Shown: in pieces, positions 9,263 to 20,432 of the stretch
Position numbering within the stretch: position 1 is the stretch's first letter
Layout of the letters: each line of letters begins with the position of its first letter
Source: Fistulifera solaris
Taxonomy: Eukaryota; Bacillariophyta; Bacillariophyceae; Naviculales; Stauroneidaceae
Direction: 5' to 3'
Assembly: GCA_030295235.1 (NCBI GenBank)
Contig: AP026135.1
Location: 316,001 to 380,000, forward strand
DNA length: 64,000 bases
Translations under genes and position numbers: made by a program
The notes under the pieces: generated by a model
The model's input: the letters and a program-made list of their open reading frames with translations, nothing else
Databases searched by the model: none
What the model was told of the DNA's origin: nothing

Positions 9263-12031
9263 CTATCGAAATTGGAATTTAATAGTTTTTCCGACGTGGC
9301 TTTTGCCGTGCAATTTTGAAGCTAATTTCACCACATTCGTAGAATTGATTCCCATCTGATAAAGCCACTTAACAGCCGTCCATTCAGCTGTATCTCGTTT
9401 AATCGAAAGACTCTTCCGATCCCAAGCACTTGTAGCGAGTTGCACGACCGTGGATAGAACCCAGGGGTGGCGCGGGCCGTGCAAGTGACTCGCTATTATT
9501 ATGCGGTAGCATTCTACTTCCAAGGCATCATCATCAATCGCATTTGCGAATTCAAGCCACACAGTTTCCTCGTCGCTGCGATCATTGATTTGTGAAAGCG
9601 TTTTTCTGAGACATATTGGGTGATCTCCAATGTGACCGCTGATACAAGGGTCTTGTTTCGGTTGTTCCGAATCCACGTTGGTCAACAATTCGTAAAGTTT
9701 GTCGAGATCAGAAGCGTCCGCTCCTTCGTCGATTCCGCGCGGTACAGGCTGTACCACTGAATTTAGAGTAAGGCTCGACCTAAAAGCTCTGTAAAAAGGA
9801 AGTCGAGTTTGTAGTAAAGCTGAATTCAATGAAGCAAAATCGTACCGGGTCGGTATTTTCAGGCAGAGGACACAGGAATGCCACCACCCTTTCCTATCTC
9901 GCCCCCACCAATGTTTCGATTCCCCATCTCGCTCTGAATATAAATGGTCGATATAACGATCCGGAATGAGCAAACTGCATTGAGGGCATTCCTTTTTGAC
10001 ACAAAATCGCTTCGTTTTTAGATCCGTTGCAGTTGGTTGACATCCCACTGCCCCAAGTTCTAAAGCCAGGATGCGCCAGTTATTTTTGCATGACGGATCT
10101 TGTTCAAGAGATCTTGCAGCTGCTTCGATTCTAACTAAATGGTCTTCCGCTCGACGTGAAAGACCTCGGCAGGCGTCAAAACAAGAATATGCCCCAAGGG
10201 TCGAGTGATGTTTGTGAATCGATTTCAAAGCGTGAGTTTTTTCCGTCCAGCAATTAGAGCCTAGTAAAAGTGCTACAACCTCATGCCATTCCAGAAACCT
10301 GGAGACTGCGAGATGTACGTCTGATGATAGTGCTACATGAGTTTGATTGTGTTGTTTCGATGCCAATTGAAACAAAAGGTATAAAGCACGAGCAGTGTCT
10401 CGCCTCGTCTCCTCAAATTTCGGAAGCGGTTGACGACGACTCGTTTCTTGACCCGCGGATGGCCCTAAAATTGCACCCGAATCAATGCGATTGCCGGCGC
10501 ACAAAAGCAGCGAGCAGCCAAGAGTGGCGAGGTGCCAGCAGTGAAACTTTAAGTCGGTGGGATCTCGCTCAGTGCATTTGAAGAAAATTTGACTAGCTTG
10601 ATACATGGCGTATTCGAGTTCAATAACGGAAACAGAGTTTGTTGTAGATGACTTTTCTGTAAGCATTCTATTCCGCTCTAGATGAACTAGAATTGACTGC
10701 ATCCATTTGAACGGGATTCTGTCACCTTCTTCGTTCAAAGGCTGCAACATTAGTCGTGCAACACTTTCTGGAAGATCTTTTGCTATTCGAAACAATCCAT
10801 TTACTACATGATAGTCGCCAAACCTTTCCAATCCTATGGTCTGATCAACTTGCTGATAAATTTCATAGAACTCAGCAGCAACCTCTTTTACGCTTGAGAA
10901 AGACGTAGATATATCGTCGAGGTATGAGTCGATAGTCGTTTGCCCCTCTTTGATTGTTGTGTTCGAGTCCTGCGCCAGAGTGCTATTTTCTGCGAACCCC
11001 AAAAGGCCGTTTATCACCAACGAAAAGTATCCCATCCAGCTCTTGTAAACATGAGGCAGCGGCCAATCATCTTCGGCAGTTGCTAAAGTAGCAAATCTGG
11101 CAATTTTCTTGTTTAGATCGATTGCCTTCCGGAACATGCTTTGAATCTGCAAGCAAATGTCTTCTGTCGACGTGTTGGATTTAATATTCGCAGCAAATAT
11201 CGCTAGGAGATGGGCACTTGTTAATGTTAAAGTAGACTCCTCAATCACTACCCTGCCGGTGATATAATTGGAAAATTTGTCAGGAGGACCCAGGATGACT
11301 CCACTTTCATCTAATGGGTGCCGAGGAATTGGAGGAATCGTTCCAGGCGTGAAAGCGTACGAGACAACGGCGCGCAAGTTAACGTCTGCCTTTGTCGCGA
11401 CAGTTTTGCGGACACCACTATTTTTCTTTTGAGGACCACCTGCCGAAATTGATCCGCGACTTTGTATTTTCTTCAGTTTCATAATCTCCTTTTGCTTGTA
11501 ATCGAAACCAGGCACGTCTAGCCTATACCCAACATGCGGCCCAGCCACCTGCAATTCTCTCGTAATGGCCAATAGTTCGGCCACTTCGTTACGGTTCTTC
11601 CAAAGATGATTCCAAAACAGGTGATGCCGATTGGCCGTTTCTTTCGCCAGACTGCGTATCAGACTCGCGTTACCAGCCTCCAACATGTCCGAGTTCCACA
11701 AACACTGTAGGAAACGAGTCCTCGTATGAAAGTCCCTGTGACGTCTACTCGCCAGGAAAAAACGCGCCGCCAATCGAAGCACTTGTCGCTTATGCACAAA
11801 TTGCGGCGAGCAATACAAGTTATGATCCAGGGGAGGAAAGGTCGATTCTTGTAGCTTGAGTCGGTGCGTTACAGGAATGGGACGGAGCGTAATAGCTTCC
11901 CCGGAATGTCTGGGATACCGATGGCTGGCTTTCACAAATTGCTGCACGACCGCTTGTTTCTGCTGCTCATAATATTGTCGCAAGGGGTCTAAATCGTCTG
12001 GTTGCACGAACCCTCGATCGTGAAAATTCAT
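9263..12031 (-). CDS. Unknown protein, large ORF with zinc-type cysteines
   Basis: A 922-codon frame with no recognised domain. Much of it reads as helical. Around residue 690 there is a cysteine/tryptophan cluster: C-P-Q-C, then H-W-W-G-R-D-R-K-G-W-W-H-S-C-V-L-C, spaced as one or two metal sites. The first ATG overlaps the stop of the upstream ORF (12,028-12,708) as ATGA. That is odd for a nuclear gene and is explained if one A is missing from the A4 run at 12,031-12,034; the two frames would then form one protein of 1,148 residues. It is convergent with the pseudouridine synthase, with only 11 bp between stop codons. I cannot assign a function; an RNA- or transcription-related role is a guess from the basic, acidic and zinc features. 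Confidence 0.7.
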   Translation of the reverse strand: MNFHDRGFVQPDDLDPLRQYYEQQKQAVVQQFVKASHRYPRHSGEAITLRPIPVTHRLKLQESTFPPLDHNLYCSPQFVHKRQVLRLAARFFLASRRHRDFHTRTRFLQCLWNSDMLEAGNASLIRSLAKETANRHHLFWNHLWKNRNEVAELLAITRELQVAGPHVGYRLDVPGFDYKQKEIMKLKKIQSRGSISAGGPQKKNSGVRKTVATKADVNLRAVVSYAFTPGTIPPIPRHPLDESGVILGPPDKFSNYITGRVVIEESTLTLTSAHLLAIFAANIKSNTSTEDICLQIQSMFRKAIDLNKKIARFATLATAEDDWPLPHVYKSWMGYFSLVINGLLGFAENSTLAQDSNTTIKEGQTTIDSYLDDISTSFSSVKEVAAEFYEIYQQVDQTIGLERFGDYHVVNGLFRIAKDLPESVARLMLQPLNEEGDRIPFKWMQSILVHLERNRMLTEKSSTTNSVSVIELEYAMYQASQIFFKCTERDPTDLKFHCWHLATLGCSLLLCAGNRIDSGAILGPSAGQETSRRQPLPKFEETRRDTARALYLLFQLASKQHNQTHVALSSDVHLAVSRFLEWHEVVALLLGSNCWTEKTHALKSIHKHHSTLGAYSCFDACRGLSRRAEDHLVRIEAAARSLEQDPSCKNNWRILALELGAVGCQPTATDLKTKRFCVKKECPQCSLLIPDRYIDHLYSERDGESKHWWGRDRKGWWHSCVLCLKIPTRYDFASLNSALLQTRLPFYRAFRSSLTLNSVVQPVPRGIDEGADASDLDKLYELLTNVDSEQPKQDPCISGHIGDHPICLRKTLSQINDRSDEETVWLEFANAIDDDALEVECYRIIIASHLHGPRHPWVLSTVVQLATSAWDRKSLSIKRDTAEWTAVKWLYQMGINSTNVVKLASKLHGKSHVGKTIKFQFR

Positions 12032-12708
12032 TTTCTCTTTATAAGGAATAAAGATATCATTCTTTTCAACTCTTCCTGTTCTTCCTTTAGTTTTCGTTTT
12101 TTTCTTTTCTCTTCTTGCCCGCTACTTTGCGTCAATTGACGCAATATGGCTTCCTCTTCTTCATCGGACGTATCTACAAGATCGGTCGGATGTTCGGGAG
12201 ACGGAAGGATGGGTTCGTCCGGCGGAACACTATTCTTTAAGAAGACTTGTTGCAGTACATCACCCACGTCCGTTTCCTCGCGATAATTGACCTGACGTTG
12301 CTTCCACTGTCGTCGTATCTGTTGCCACTCGTTTTTTCGCTCTATTTTGGCACGCCGTTCTTCGGTCATGGTCAATTCTCGTCGGGTTGCCTTCTTGACG
12401 ACCGGTGGATTGAGGGAGGATTGCAAGGGATCCTCATCAATGGCTGTCGACGGATTGTACAATACACTCATACGCTGTAAAATGGAAGGTACAGCTGTTG
12501 TGTCGTTTAATTGTTCCGTTGTCTCTTTGTTGTTGCTGCTGGAAATGTCAGCGTGTGCTCGTTTTCGTGAAGCCTTCTTGGCATTTTCCTTCGGTGGTGG
12601 TTCCTGCTGCTGCTGCTGCTCCTCCTCCTCCTCCTCCTGCTGCTGCTCCTGCTGCAACTGTTCTTCATCGTCATTTCCGTATATCAAATCATGAAGACGA
12701 CTCGTCAT
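12028..12708 (-). CDS. Unknown Q/E-rich protein, probably N-terminal part of the next ORF
   Basis: The ATG at 12,708 opens 226 codons. The N-terminal third is low complexity, with alternating glutamine and glutamate runs followed by P-P-P and a Lys/Arg cluster (K-K-A-S-R-K-R). It is encoded by imperfect CTG/CTC triplet tracts near 12,605-12,660 on the plus strand. The middle has a basic helix (E-E-R-R-A-K-I-E-R-K). The end is rich in Lys and Glu and runs straight into the start of the 922-codon ORF. The basic segments suggest nuclear localisation. I consider it the first part of one longer gene split by a missing base, but I annotate it as seen. Confidence 0.6.
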   Translation of the reverse strand: MTSRLHDLIYGNDDEEQLQQEQQQEEEEEEQQQQQEPPPKENAKKASRKRAHADISSSNNKETTEQLNDTTAVPSILQRMSVLYNPSTAIDEDPLQSSLNPPVVKKATRRELTMTEERRAKIERKNEWQQIRRQWKQRQVNYREETDVGDVLQQVFLKNSVPPDEPILPSPEHPTDLVDTSDEEEEAILRQLTQSSGQEEKRKKRKLKEEQEELKRMISLFLIKRK

Positions 12709-13050
12709 GTTATTGCGTGAAGAAAGTAAAATGTTCCAGACGAAAGAACGTAAAAACAAAAAACGCCTTCGTTCATTTTTTCTTTTTTTCTTCTTCCATC
12801 GGTTCTCGCATCAAATCGCACGGACGACGTGCAAGCGTCACCGTTACGACAAGGCACTTTTGATTGAGTCTCTCTTTGTGTAATACAGGAGTACCGTACC
12901 AGTACCAATGATGCGATATTTATTGATGCGTTTTGATTTTTGATGGATGACAAACACAAACAGTGCAACAAAACTTCCGTCATCGTCGTTTCTATCATCA
13001 TTATTTCTTCATCAACACAACTATCAGTACCAGTACTAACCGCAGAAAGC
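12709..13050. promoter_or_regulatory. Divergent promoter spacer with GTACC motifs
   Basis: A 342-bp spacer between divergent genes. It holds GGAGTACCGTACCAGTACC at about 12,888 and CAGTACCAGTAC at about 13,025. A T-rich block lies near 12,775. An in-frame ATG at 12,943 could extend the ABC-F gene upstream, but the following residues do not look like a signal peptide start, so 13,051 is preferred. Confidence 0.45.
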
Positions 13051-15069
13051 ATGATTAAACGGACGACTCTCCTGGTCTGGCTACTCCTGTTCGATGCATC
13101 TCACCGGGTGACTTGCTTCGGGTTGAAATCCTGGATTCAACCGTCGCATCATCATCCCACAATTCTTTGGGGAAAGAAAGCGAAACGCAAAGGAGGATCA
13201 GGTCAACCTCAACAAGAGAAACAGTCCGTACAAGATGCCCGCTTCGATGCCATGACACGTCAGTTCATGTTCACGTTGGTCGGATTAACGAAACGATTGC
13301 CCGACAAGTCGAAAGATATTTTACAAGACATCAATCTGTCGTTTTATCCCGGCGCCAAAATCGGCGTCGTCGGTTTGAATGGATCGGGCAAATCGACGCT
13401 TCTTAAAATTATGGCAGGTCTCGATACGGAATTTGATGGAACTGCGCGTCCGTTGCCGGGCGCTTCCATCGGATACTTGTCACAAGAACCTGAACTCACG
13501 GCGGCGACCGTACAGGAATGTGTCGATCAAGCCGTGGCATCGTCACAGGCCATTTTGGATGAATTTCAAGAAGTGAGTATGAAATTGGGGGATCCAGATT
13601 TGGCACCGGAAGAGATGGAGCGCATCATGACCAAGACCGATCAACTCAATAACAAAATTGAAGCCGCCAATTTGTGGGAACTCGAACGGATTGTGGCTCG
13701 TGCCCAAGATTCCTTGCGTCTTCCTCCGGGGGATGCGTTGACCAAGAATTTGTCGGGAGGAGAGAAAAGACGAGTGGCGCTGTGTCAATTGTTGTTGGCC
13801 AATCATGATATGTTATTGTTGGATGAACCGACGAATCATTTGGGTGAGTGCGCTTTTTCGCGGTGATACGAAATGTCTATGATCCTTTTCTGACATTTCT
13901 TTCTCAAAGACGCCGAATCGATTCAGTGGCTCGAACAATATTTGGACCGATTCGAAGGAACGGTGGTCTGCATTACTCACGATCGATATTTCTTAGAAAA
14001 TGTCGCGGAATGGATTCTGGAATTAGATCGCGGCAAGGGCATACCCCACAAGGGAAATTACAGTTCATGGCTAGAAGCCAAAAACAAGCGACTGGCCGAC
14101 GAGAAGCGAGAGCAAACCGCAGCCTCCAAAGCTGTTCAGGCGGAACTGGAGTGGATTCGCTCGAATCCAAAAGCCAAAGGAAATAAAAGCAAAGCCCGAT
14201 TGAATCGATACGACGAGCTTTTGGCCGCCGCGGCACCGAAAGAGATGCGAAATGCCGGTCAAATCTACATTCCACCCGGTCCACGTCTAGGAAATGTGGT
14301 GATTGATTTCCAGAACGTAAAGAAATCCTTCGGTGATCGACTGTTGATGAATGACTTGTCTTTTCCATTCCTCCTGCTGGAATCGTCGGAGTGTAAGTAA
14401 GAACTAGCCCTCTTCTGTTCCTTTGATTGTGAAACTCTAACGACTTGAAAATTTGACTTAAGAATCGGTCCAAATGGATCCGGAAAGAGCACTCTTATTA
14501 AAATGCTTCTTGGCAAGGAAGAAGTCGATAGTGGCACCATCTCGATTGGCGAGACGGTAAAGCTCGTCACGGTGGGGCAAGATCGCATGGAAGAGCTAAA
14601 TCCTGAAAAGACAGTGTTTGAGGAAGTATCAGGAGGGTTGGAGGAACTTGAACTTGGTACACAGACCGTACAAAGCAGGGCCTATTTATCGTGGTTTGGC
14701 TTCAAAGGCGCACAGCAACAAGCTTTTGTCGGCAATCTATCTGGCGGTGAGCGCAATCGCGTCCAACTGGCGAAAATACTCAAAACGGGTGCAAATATGA
14801 TTATTTTGGATGAACCTACCAATGACTTGGACGTCGAAGTTCTCCGTAGTTTGGAAGAAGCCCTTTTGAACTTTGCGGGATGCGCTATGGTTGTGTCACA
14901 TGACCGCTACTTCTTGGACCGCATCGCGACTCATATTTTGGCGTGTGAAGGCGATAGTCAGTGGTACTTCTTCCCGGGAAACTATGCCGATTATGAGGAA
15001 AACCGCTTCCAACGGCTGGGTGAGCGAAGCATCAAGAGGGTCACTTTTGCGCCTCTAGTCCAGTCATAG
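13051..15069 (+). CDS. Plastid-targeted ABC-F ATPase, EttA-like
   Basis: ABC-F proteins are soluble twin-ATPase factors acting at the ribosomal E site; EttA links translation to energy status. Exons are 13,051-13,843, 13,910-14,392 and 14,463-15,069, with 66- and 70-nt GT-AG introns. The N terminus is a hydrophobic signal (L-L-V-W-L-L-L-F) followed by V-T-C-F-G-L, a diatom plastid-type cleavage site, then a basic stretch. First cassette: [27 protein letters not shown]. Second cassette: [27 protein letters not shown]. One base is missing in the T4 run 14,361-14,364, within conserved N-D-L-S-F-(S)-I-P-P. With it restored the product is 627 residues. A sequence error is more likely than a pseudogene. 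Chloroplast ribosomes are the inferred target. Confidence 0.85.
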
Positions 15070-15615
15070 ACCGTAACTGTAGCTAGAGCTTATGTTGGTT
15101 GTACTAATCGACAGCCATTTTAGTCGTTACCTGTAAGTGATAATCTTAACCGTATGAAGAGTCTTATTTGTCACTTGTGTTTCGCGAGGTATTTAGTTTG
15201 TCAAATACATTTCAAGTCCCATCAATACCGCGTAGAGGAACGCGTTCATTGCTCCGTGTAACGATAGAGGACGTTCCCAGCTCGACAATTGTTTTAGCGG
15301 GTGTTAGGACGCTTTGTGTCAAGGAGGATGAAGTCGGATGTCGCATCGTAATAACCCGTATTCGTTAACGTAAGTTTTGGTACCGCTCAGATAGCAATAT
15401 ACCGTTTCCCTCTAAATAACAGTGCCGTATCATTCGGGAGCATGTACATGAATGAAGGAAGTGAATTTGAAAGAAACGATGCGCAGCATTCGCTGTTGTC
15501 GACCCTATTGATTCGAAGAGACCCCTTCGAGCCTTCGAGAGCAATATAGTGAAATTCTGTGAAAAATTTTATATTTTCAACGAAGGCACGTAGTTTTAGC
15601 CCAGGGATACATTAA
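15070..15615. other. Intergenic spacer, no gene seen
   Basis: 546 bases between two plus-strand genes. It should contain the ABC-F 3' UTR and the helicase promoter. No frame with coding character, hairpin or repeat stands out. A short A/T-rich stretch at 15,550-15,585 lies just before the helicase ATG. Confidence 0.4.
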
Positions 15616-18600
15616 ATGGACGCGTACCGAAGGTTTCAACGCAAAAAAGAGAAAGAGAGACTGGCCCAAGAGCGCAGAGAACAACAAGAAAGAGATCAAG
15701 AAGAACTTCGGCGGCGAGCAAATGCGAGACTACTAGGCCTCAGTCAAGCTTCTTATTCAGAAGACGAAAATGACAGGCCGCCGAAACACGATAATTCACC
15801 GAAGCACGATAATTCACCGAAACACATCGAGCCCGCAGCGCGGCGAACGCAGGAAAACTCCATGCCAGTCGCTGGACCAACCGAGAAGCATTTTTCTTCA
15901 ACCGCCATGACGAGCGCCAAACAGGCTGGGATTAGATCTTCTCATAGTCAGGTGTCTCAAGTATCATGGTGGTCACCAGCTTCATTAAAAGCCAGAGCCA
16001 ATCAGCGTCGTGCCGACGATAGCAGTTCGGAGGATGATGACGATTTTGACCTTCTTGCCTTTTCCAGTTCAGCTCAACCTCAAAAACCTGCTGCGAACAA
16101 AATTCCTTCCATCTCAAGTCCCCCTTCTCGTCTTTCGCAGGATCTTGTTGATTCTTCCGGAGATTCAGAACCTCGTCGTGAACGAAAGTCTCCCCGAAAC
16201 CCCCACACAATGTCAGTGTCAGCACAATCATCTGTACAAGCCGTTCCGTTGGGATTGACAAACAATAACAACGATGACGACCTTTGGAGTGACACAGATA
16301 ACGAAGAGGAACCTATAAAGAAATCAAAGACTGAGAAAGATACAAAATCCTCGAAAAAAAGGCCGAAAAGGAGTAGAGCCTACGTAGAGTACGATCGGGA
16401 TGCTAGTGAGCCTTTATCAAAGAAGTCGCAACTAGAAGACGAAGATGATACCGACATTGATCCGATGGAAGAAAAGCCCTTTTCGATAATCCCAAGTTCG
16501 GTCCGCTGGAATTTGAGCCCTTCGTTCTGAATCCAGGCAACCTGGGCATCGAGAGCCCGGTCTGTGTTCCGGCGACTATCAGTCGTTACCTTCCACTTTA
16601 TCAAAAAGAGGGGATCAAGTTCTTGTACGATCGAGCCATCACTAGCGAGCATGGGGCTGTTCTTGGAGATGGTAAGTGCTAGCAGTTTCTCTTCTTTTCT
16701 CTCATTCAAGATGGATTCACGTTAACTTCATTATTGTGTTATAAACACCCGTCAAATTGCAGATATGGGTCTAGGAAAAACAGTACAAGTCATTGGTCTT
16801 CTTTCTGCGTTGTTGAAGAAAAAAGGAGACGGAAGCGATCTGATTGAGCTTATCCGAAGAGAGAAGGAAGCAAGAAAGAACTTGATCGCTCTTCAGAACT
16901 TCACAGATAATGCTTTGAATGAAGGGATAGTTCCAATCACGGATTCGACACAAGAGTGCCTTTTGCACCAACAAGCGCTACCAAAGTGGGCACCGATATT
17001 GATTATTGCTCCAAATTCTGTGCTAAAGAACTGGATCAATGATTTTGCCACATGGGGGCACTTTAGCGTGGTAGAGTATCGAGGAGAGAATAAAGAGAGG
17101 GCGCTGGAAAAGATTCGGGCGGGAAGTGCGGAGATCCTACTTATGGGTCAATCGATTATGAATTACGAGGAGGCCGCGAAACAAATCATAAAACCGAAAG
17201 GAGATGTTCGCTGGAAACTGATAGTAGTCGACGAATTCCATCAGTTCAAAAATTTCAAAGCAACGATGTCAAAGAATCTCCGCAACCTAAGAAATGCCCA
17301 TACTCAGAATCTAATTGGCCTCACTGGAACGCTGATGCAAAATGAGCACTCAGAGCTATGGTAAGTAGTGCTTCGATTCATCTTATTCGAAGCGTTTTGT
17401 ATCTAATCGCGTTAATTGTTTTAGGAACTTGGTCGACATTGTTTGTAAAGACTTTCTTGGTACACGCAACGAGTTTGGTAAAAAGTTTGGAAACCCAATA
17501 AAATATGCAATGTGAGTTTTTACCGCGTCGTCGTCGGCCAGAATTTAACTCACGTACGTCTCGCCTTTCGTCCCTGCAGGGCTAGAAAATCCACGCCTTC
17601 TGCCCGTAAACTTTCGGAAGAGAAGCAACTAGAACTGTCAAACAAGATGCAAACGCTATACAAACGTAGATTGAAAGATCAAATTTTGAAAGACTTGTTA
17701 CCGATGAAAGATGAAAGGGTTGTATTTTGCGAGCCCTCAGATTTACAGATAGCGCTCTACAGACGCTTGATCAAGCTTCCCGATTTCGATTATCTCCGTA
17801 AAGCCAACTTACCCTGCGAATGTGGCGTCAACGAGAGGTTCTTTCGTGAATATCGTCGCCTTGCTACTCTTGATGAAAAGCTTGCTTATCAGAGAAAACA
17901 TAGAGATGAAATAATTCCTCGCAAGAAATGCTGTTTTAAAGTTCCGACTCCGGAAGATCTTCCAATGGCAGTAATATGGCGACAGAATCACGAAGGCGAT
18001 GAACCATGCGAGAAGTGCCCCTACTGTATATGTCTTCCGGCGCTCACAGTACTCAACAAACTTAGTTCGCATGTTTCTTTGCTTCAAGCCGAGGTACCCT
18101 TGGATCAAATCAATGAGCAGAGAGATCCTAAACCATATAAGGAAGCAAAGAAGGCCATGGATTTAGCTAAACTGTGTCTACCGGATGATCTGCTTCATGA
18201 ACTGCCTGGCGGATCACGTGTCAAAAGAAACGGCCTAATGAATGACCATTTCAAATTGTCAGGTAAAATGAGAGTGCTGAAGAAATTACTCGAAGCGATT
18301 TACTCGCAAGGAGGAAGAGTTCTTTTGTTTTCGAGCTCGACACAGATGCTCGATCTAATCGAGGATTATTTAAAGTCCGAAGCAAGGTATTGTCACCTTC
18401 GCATGGATGGATCAACAGATACCACGAGCCGGAATGCTATCGTAGAAAAATTTAAAAGTGACCCGAATCAATTTCTCTTCTTACTCTCGACGAAAGCAAT
18501 GGGGCTGGGATTGAATTTGACCGAAGCGTCATTCGTTATTATTTTTGATGTTGAATGGTATGTTCGCCCTTTGCCGTTTCTATTCTGTGTGGGTTGCAAC

Positions 18601-19660
18601 CTAACTTGCTTTTTTGCGCAGGAATCCAGCCTGGGATTCTCAGGCCCAGGTAGGTTGACGGGTCACGTGTCATATCATTTGAACTTTGCTTGTTCATGGA
18701 AGCTAAATTTTGTTTTTTCTTTTGTCCAGGACAGAGCATACAGGATCGGGCAACTGAAGAATGTAAAAGTATTTCGTTTAATAACCAGAGGTACAATCGA
18801 GGAACTCAAATACCTCCGCCAGGTATACAAGCAGCAGCTCACGAACGCCACAATACCTGACGTTCAATCTGATCCAGGATCTGCGAGGTTGTTTGATGGC
18901 GTGGCAAAGGACAAATTTCGACGCGGCGAGCTGTTTGGCATAGCAAATCTATTAAAGTTTGAGGAGCGCACTTTCATGAATTATGCCACAAAAATCGACA
19001 ACAAAGAGGCGAAGAAATACGAGAAACTCAAAAACGAGATCCGCAGTCTTGAAGATGTTCAAAATACACTAATGATTCGTAGTGAGGAAGCAGAGAGTCT
19101 TCTCCTGGAAGAAGAGAATATGTTTCCTAGCTTGGCGACGAAGAGAGGTACGACATTAGCTGGTTCAAAGCGATGGACTGTTATGTGGACTCATGAACCT
19201 TTTGGTAGCTTGTGCAGAAAACAATGCTGAGTCGGCAGACGAAAGCGATAATGAAGGTATCCTTGGCGGAGAAAGTCAGTTATTGCTAGACATCTCTAAC
19301 GAGATGGCAGAAGATGGTAGCGACGAATCTGTCACTCACGAAACAAATAGTACAAAAGAGACTGACGATGACTCTGTTTCTGTTGTCGATGATCCTATTG
19401 CGGAGACAAGAGGCGTTTCGAACACTAAACCGACGACCTCAAACGACCAAACAAGTCCAAGGGACGATGAGCCTAGCGGGTCGAACAACAGCAACAGAAA
19501 GAGAAAGGTGGCAACTACTAGCATCGATATGAGGTCTTCGGGGAACTATTCAATAGTTGGGCTCTCCGTTCGTAATATTGTACAAAATAGTTCTCGCACA
19601 AGCTTTGGCATGTCTGACTTTGCAGTACCAAACGGTCGAGGAGTTTCTACCCGCAAATGA
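15616..19660 (+). CDS. SNF2-family DNA-dependent ATPase, ERCC6L2-like
   Basis: Eight exons join in frame into 1,178 residues: 15,616-16,405; 16,477-16,671; 16,763-17,360; 17,425-17,511; 17,580-18,557; 18,622-18,649; 18,730-19,147; 19,218-19,660. Motif I is D-M-G-L-G-K-T (about residue 330). The Walker B box is V-V-D-E-F-H (D485), motif V is S-T-K-A-M-G-L-G-L-N, and motif VI is D-R-A-Y-R-I-G-Q (893-900). Exon 6 is only 28 nt. Between the lobes sits a cysteine-rich insertion (C-E-C-G, C-C-F-K, C-E-K-C-P-Y-C), then L-T-V-L-N-K-L. After motif VI comes R-Q-V-Y-K-Q-Q-L and R-G-E-L-F-G-I. These resemble ERCC6L2, a nuclear transcription-associated DNA-repair factor, recalled from family knowledge. 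The N terminus has a P-K-H-D-N-S repeat and acidic tracts; the C terminus is acidic and Ser-rich. Confidence 0.88.
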
Positions 19661-19973
19661 AGCGCTGTTTAGAGTGTAATCGAAGGTTTTCAATTTCCTA
19701 CACAGTCGTGCGTCACACCAACCAAGCACAAATTTTCAAATGAGCTAGAGTTACTCTTTTTAACTCCGTTTCAAGTAGTAAAGCGTCTAGCTAGGGGATG
19801 ATTAAGAATACACGCAACTTCAAATGAAAGGTACCTAGCCTAGGCCCATGGAAGTGCGCCTTTTTGGGTAGAAGTCTAGAATTGACACCCGCATCGACAG
19901 TGACATAGTTAAATTTTCTAGTATAGCTTACATGATTCTTACAAGAACAAGTCTTGGAGGATTACGGAGCAAA
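19661..19973. other. Convergent spacer, helicase to NF-YB
   Basis: About 310 bases between convergent stop codons. It contains one GGTACC hexamer at about 19,831. No gene, hairpin or RNA signal is evident; it should hold both 3' UTRs. Confidence 0.4.
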
Positions 19974-20432
19974 CTACACAGAATCATCGGTCCCCATTCC
20001 AGATCGTCCCGTTTTCTCGGGCTTGTCGCCTCTGACAGCGTCCCGATACTTTCCCAGATACACCCTCAATGGTTCCACGTATTTGTCGAAACCCAAGGTC
20101 GACATGGCCCAGAGCAGGTCATCGCCATTGATCGTCTTTCGTTTCTCCTGTAAGCACTTATCACTGGCTTCTGACGTGATGAACGATATAAATTCCGAAA
20201 CACATTCCTGTACCGTCTCCTTCGAATCTTTCGCAATCTTCGCATTCTCCGGGAGCGTGTTTTTCATAATCCGCGCGATATTGGCAATAGGTAAATAGCG
20301 ATCCTATTCACGGACTGAGATACAAAAGTCAAGAAAAGGAGAACATCGAACGCAAGCACTCACCTGTTCTCGAATCTCCTCGAACTCATCGCCAAGATGG
20401 CCGCGTCCTGTATCCATGTCACTCGCTGACAT
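19974..20432 (-). CDS. NF-YB / HAP3 histone-fold transcription factor subunit
   Basis: NF-YB pairs with NF-YC through a histone fold and, with NF-YA, binds CCAAT boxes. Exon 1 is 20,432-20,364 and exon 2 is 20,303-19,974. The 60-nt intron starts GTGAGT and ends AATAG. The product has 132 residues. After a short acidic leader, the fold starts [15 protein letters not shown]. It continues with the family motifs [32 protein letters not shown] and Y-V-E-P-L. The initiator ATG is the first in frame, followed by a second Met five codons later. Short flanks beyond the fold match a compact HAP3-type protein. The gene is divergent from the SET-domain gene. Confidence 0.93.

Noticed and set aside
16440-16490. 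Frame break in the SNF2 gene
   Set aside because: A 71-nt intron (16,406-16,476, GTGAGC...AAAG) restores the frame exactly, so no indel is needed.
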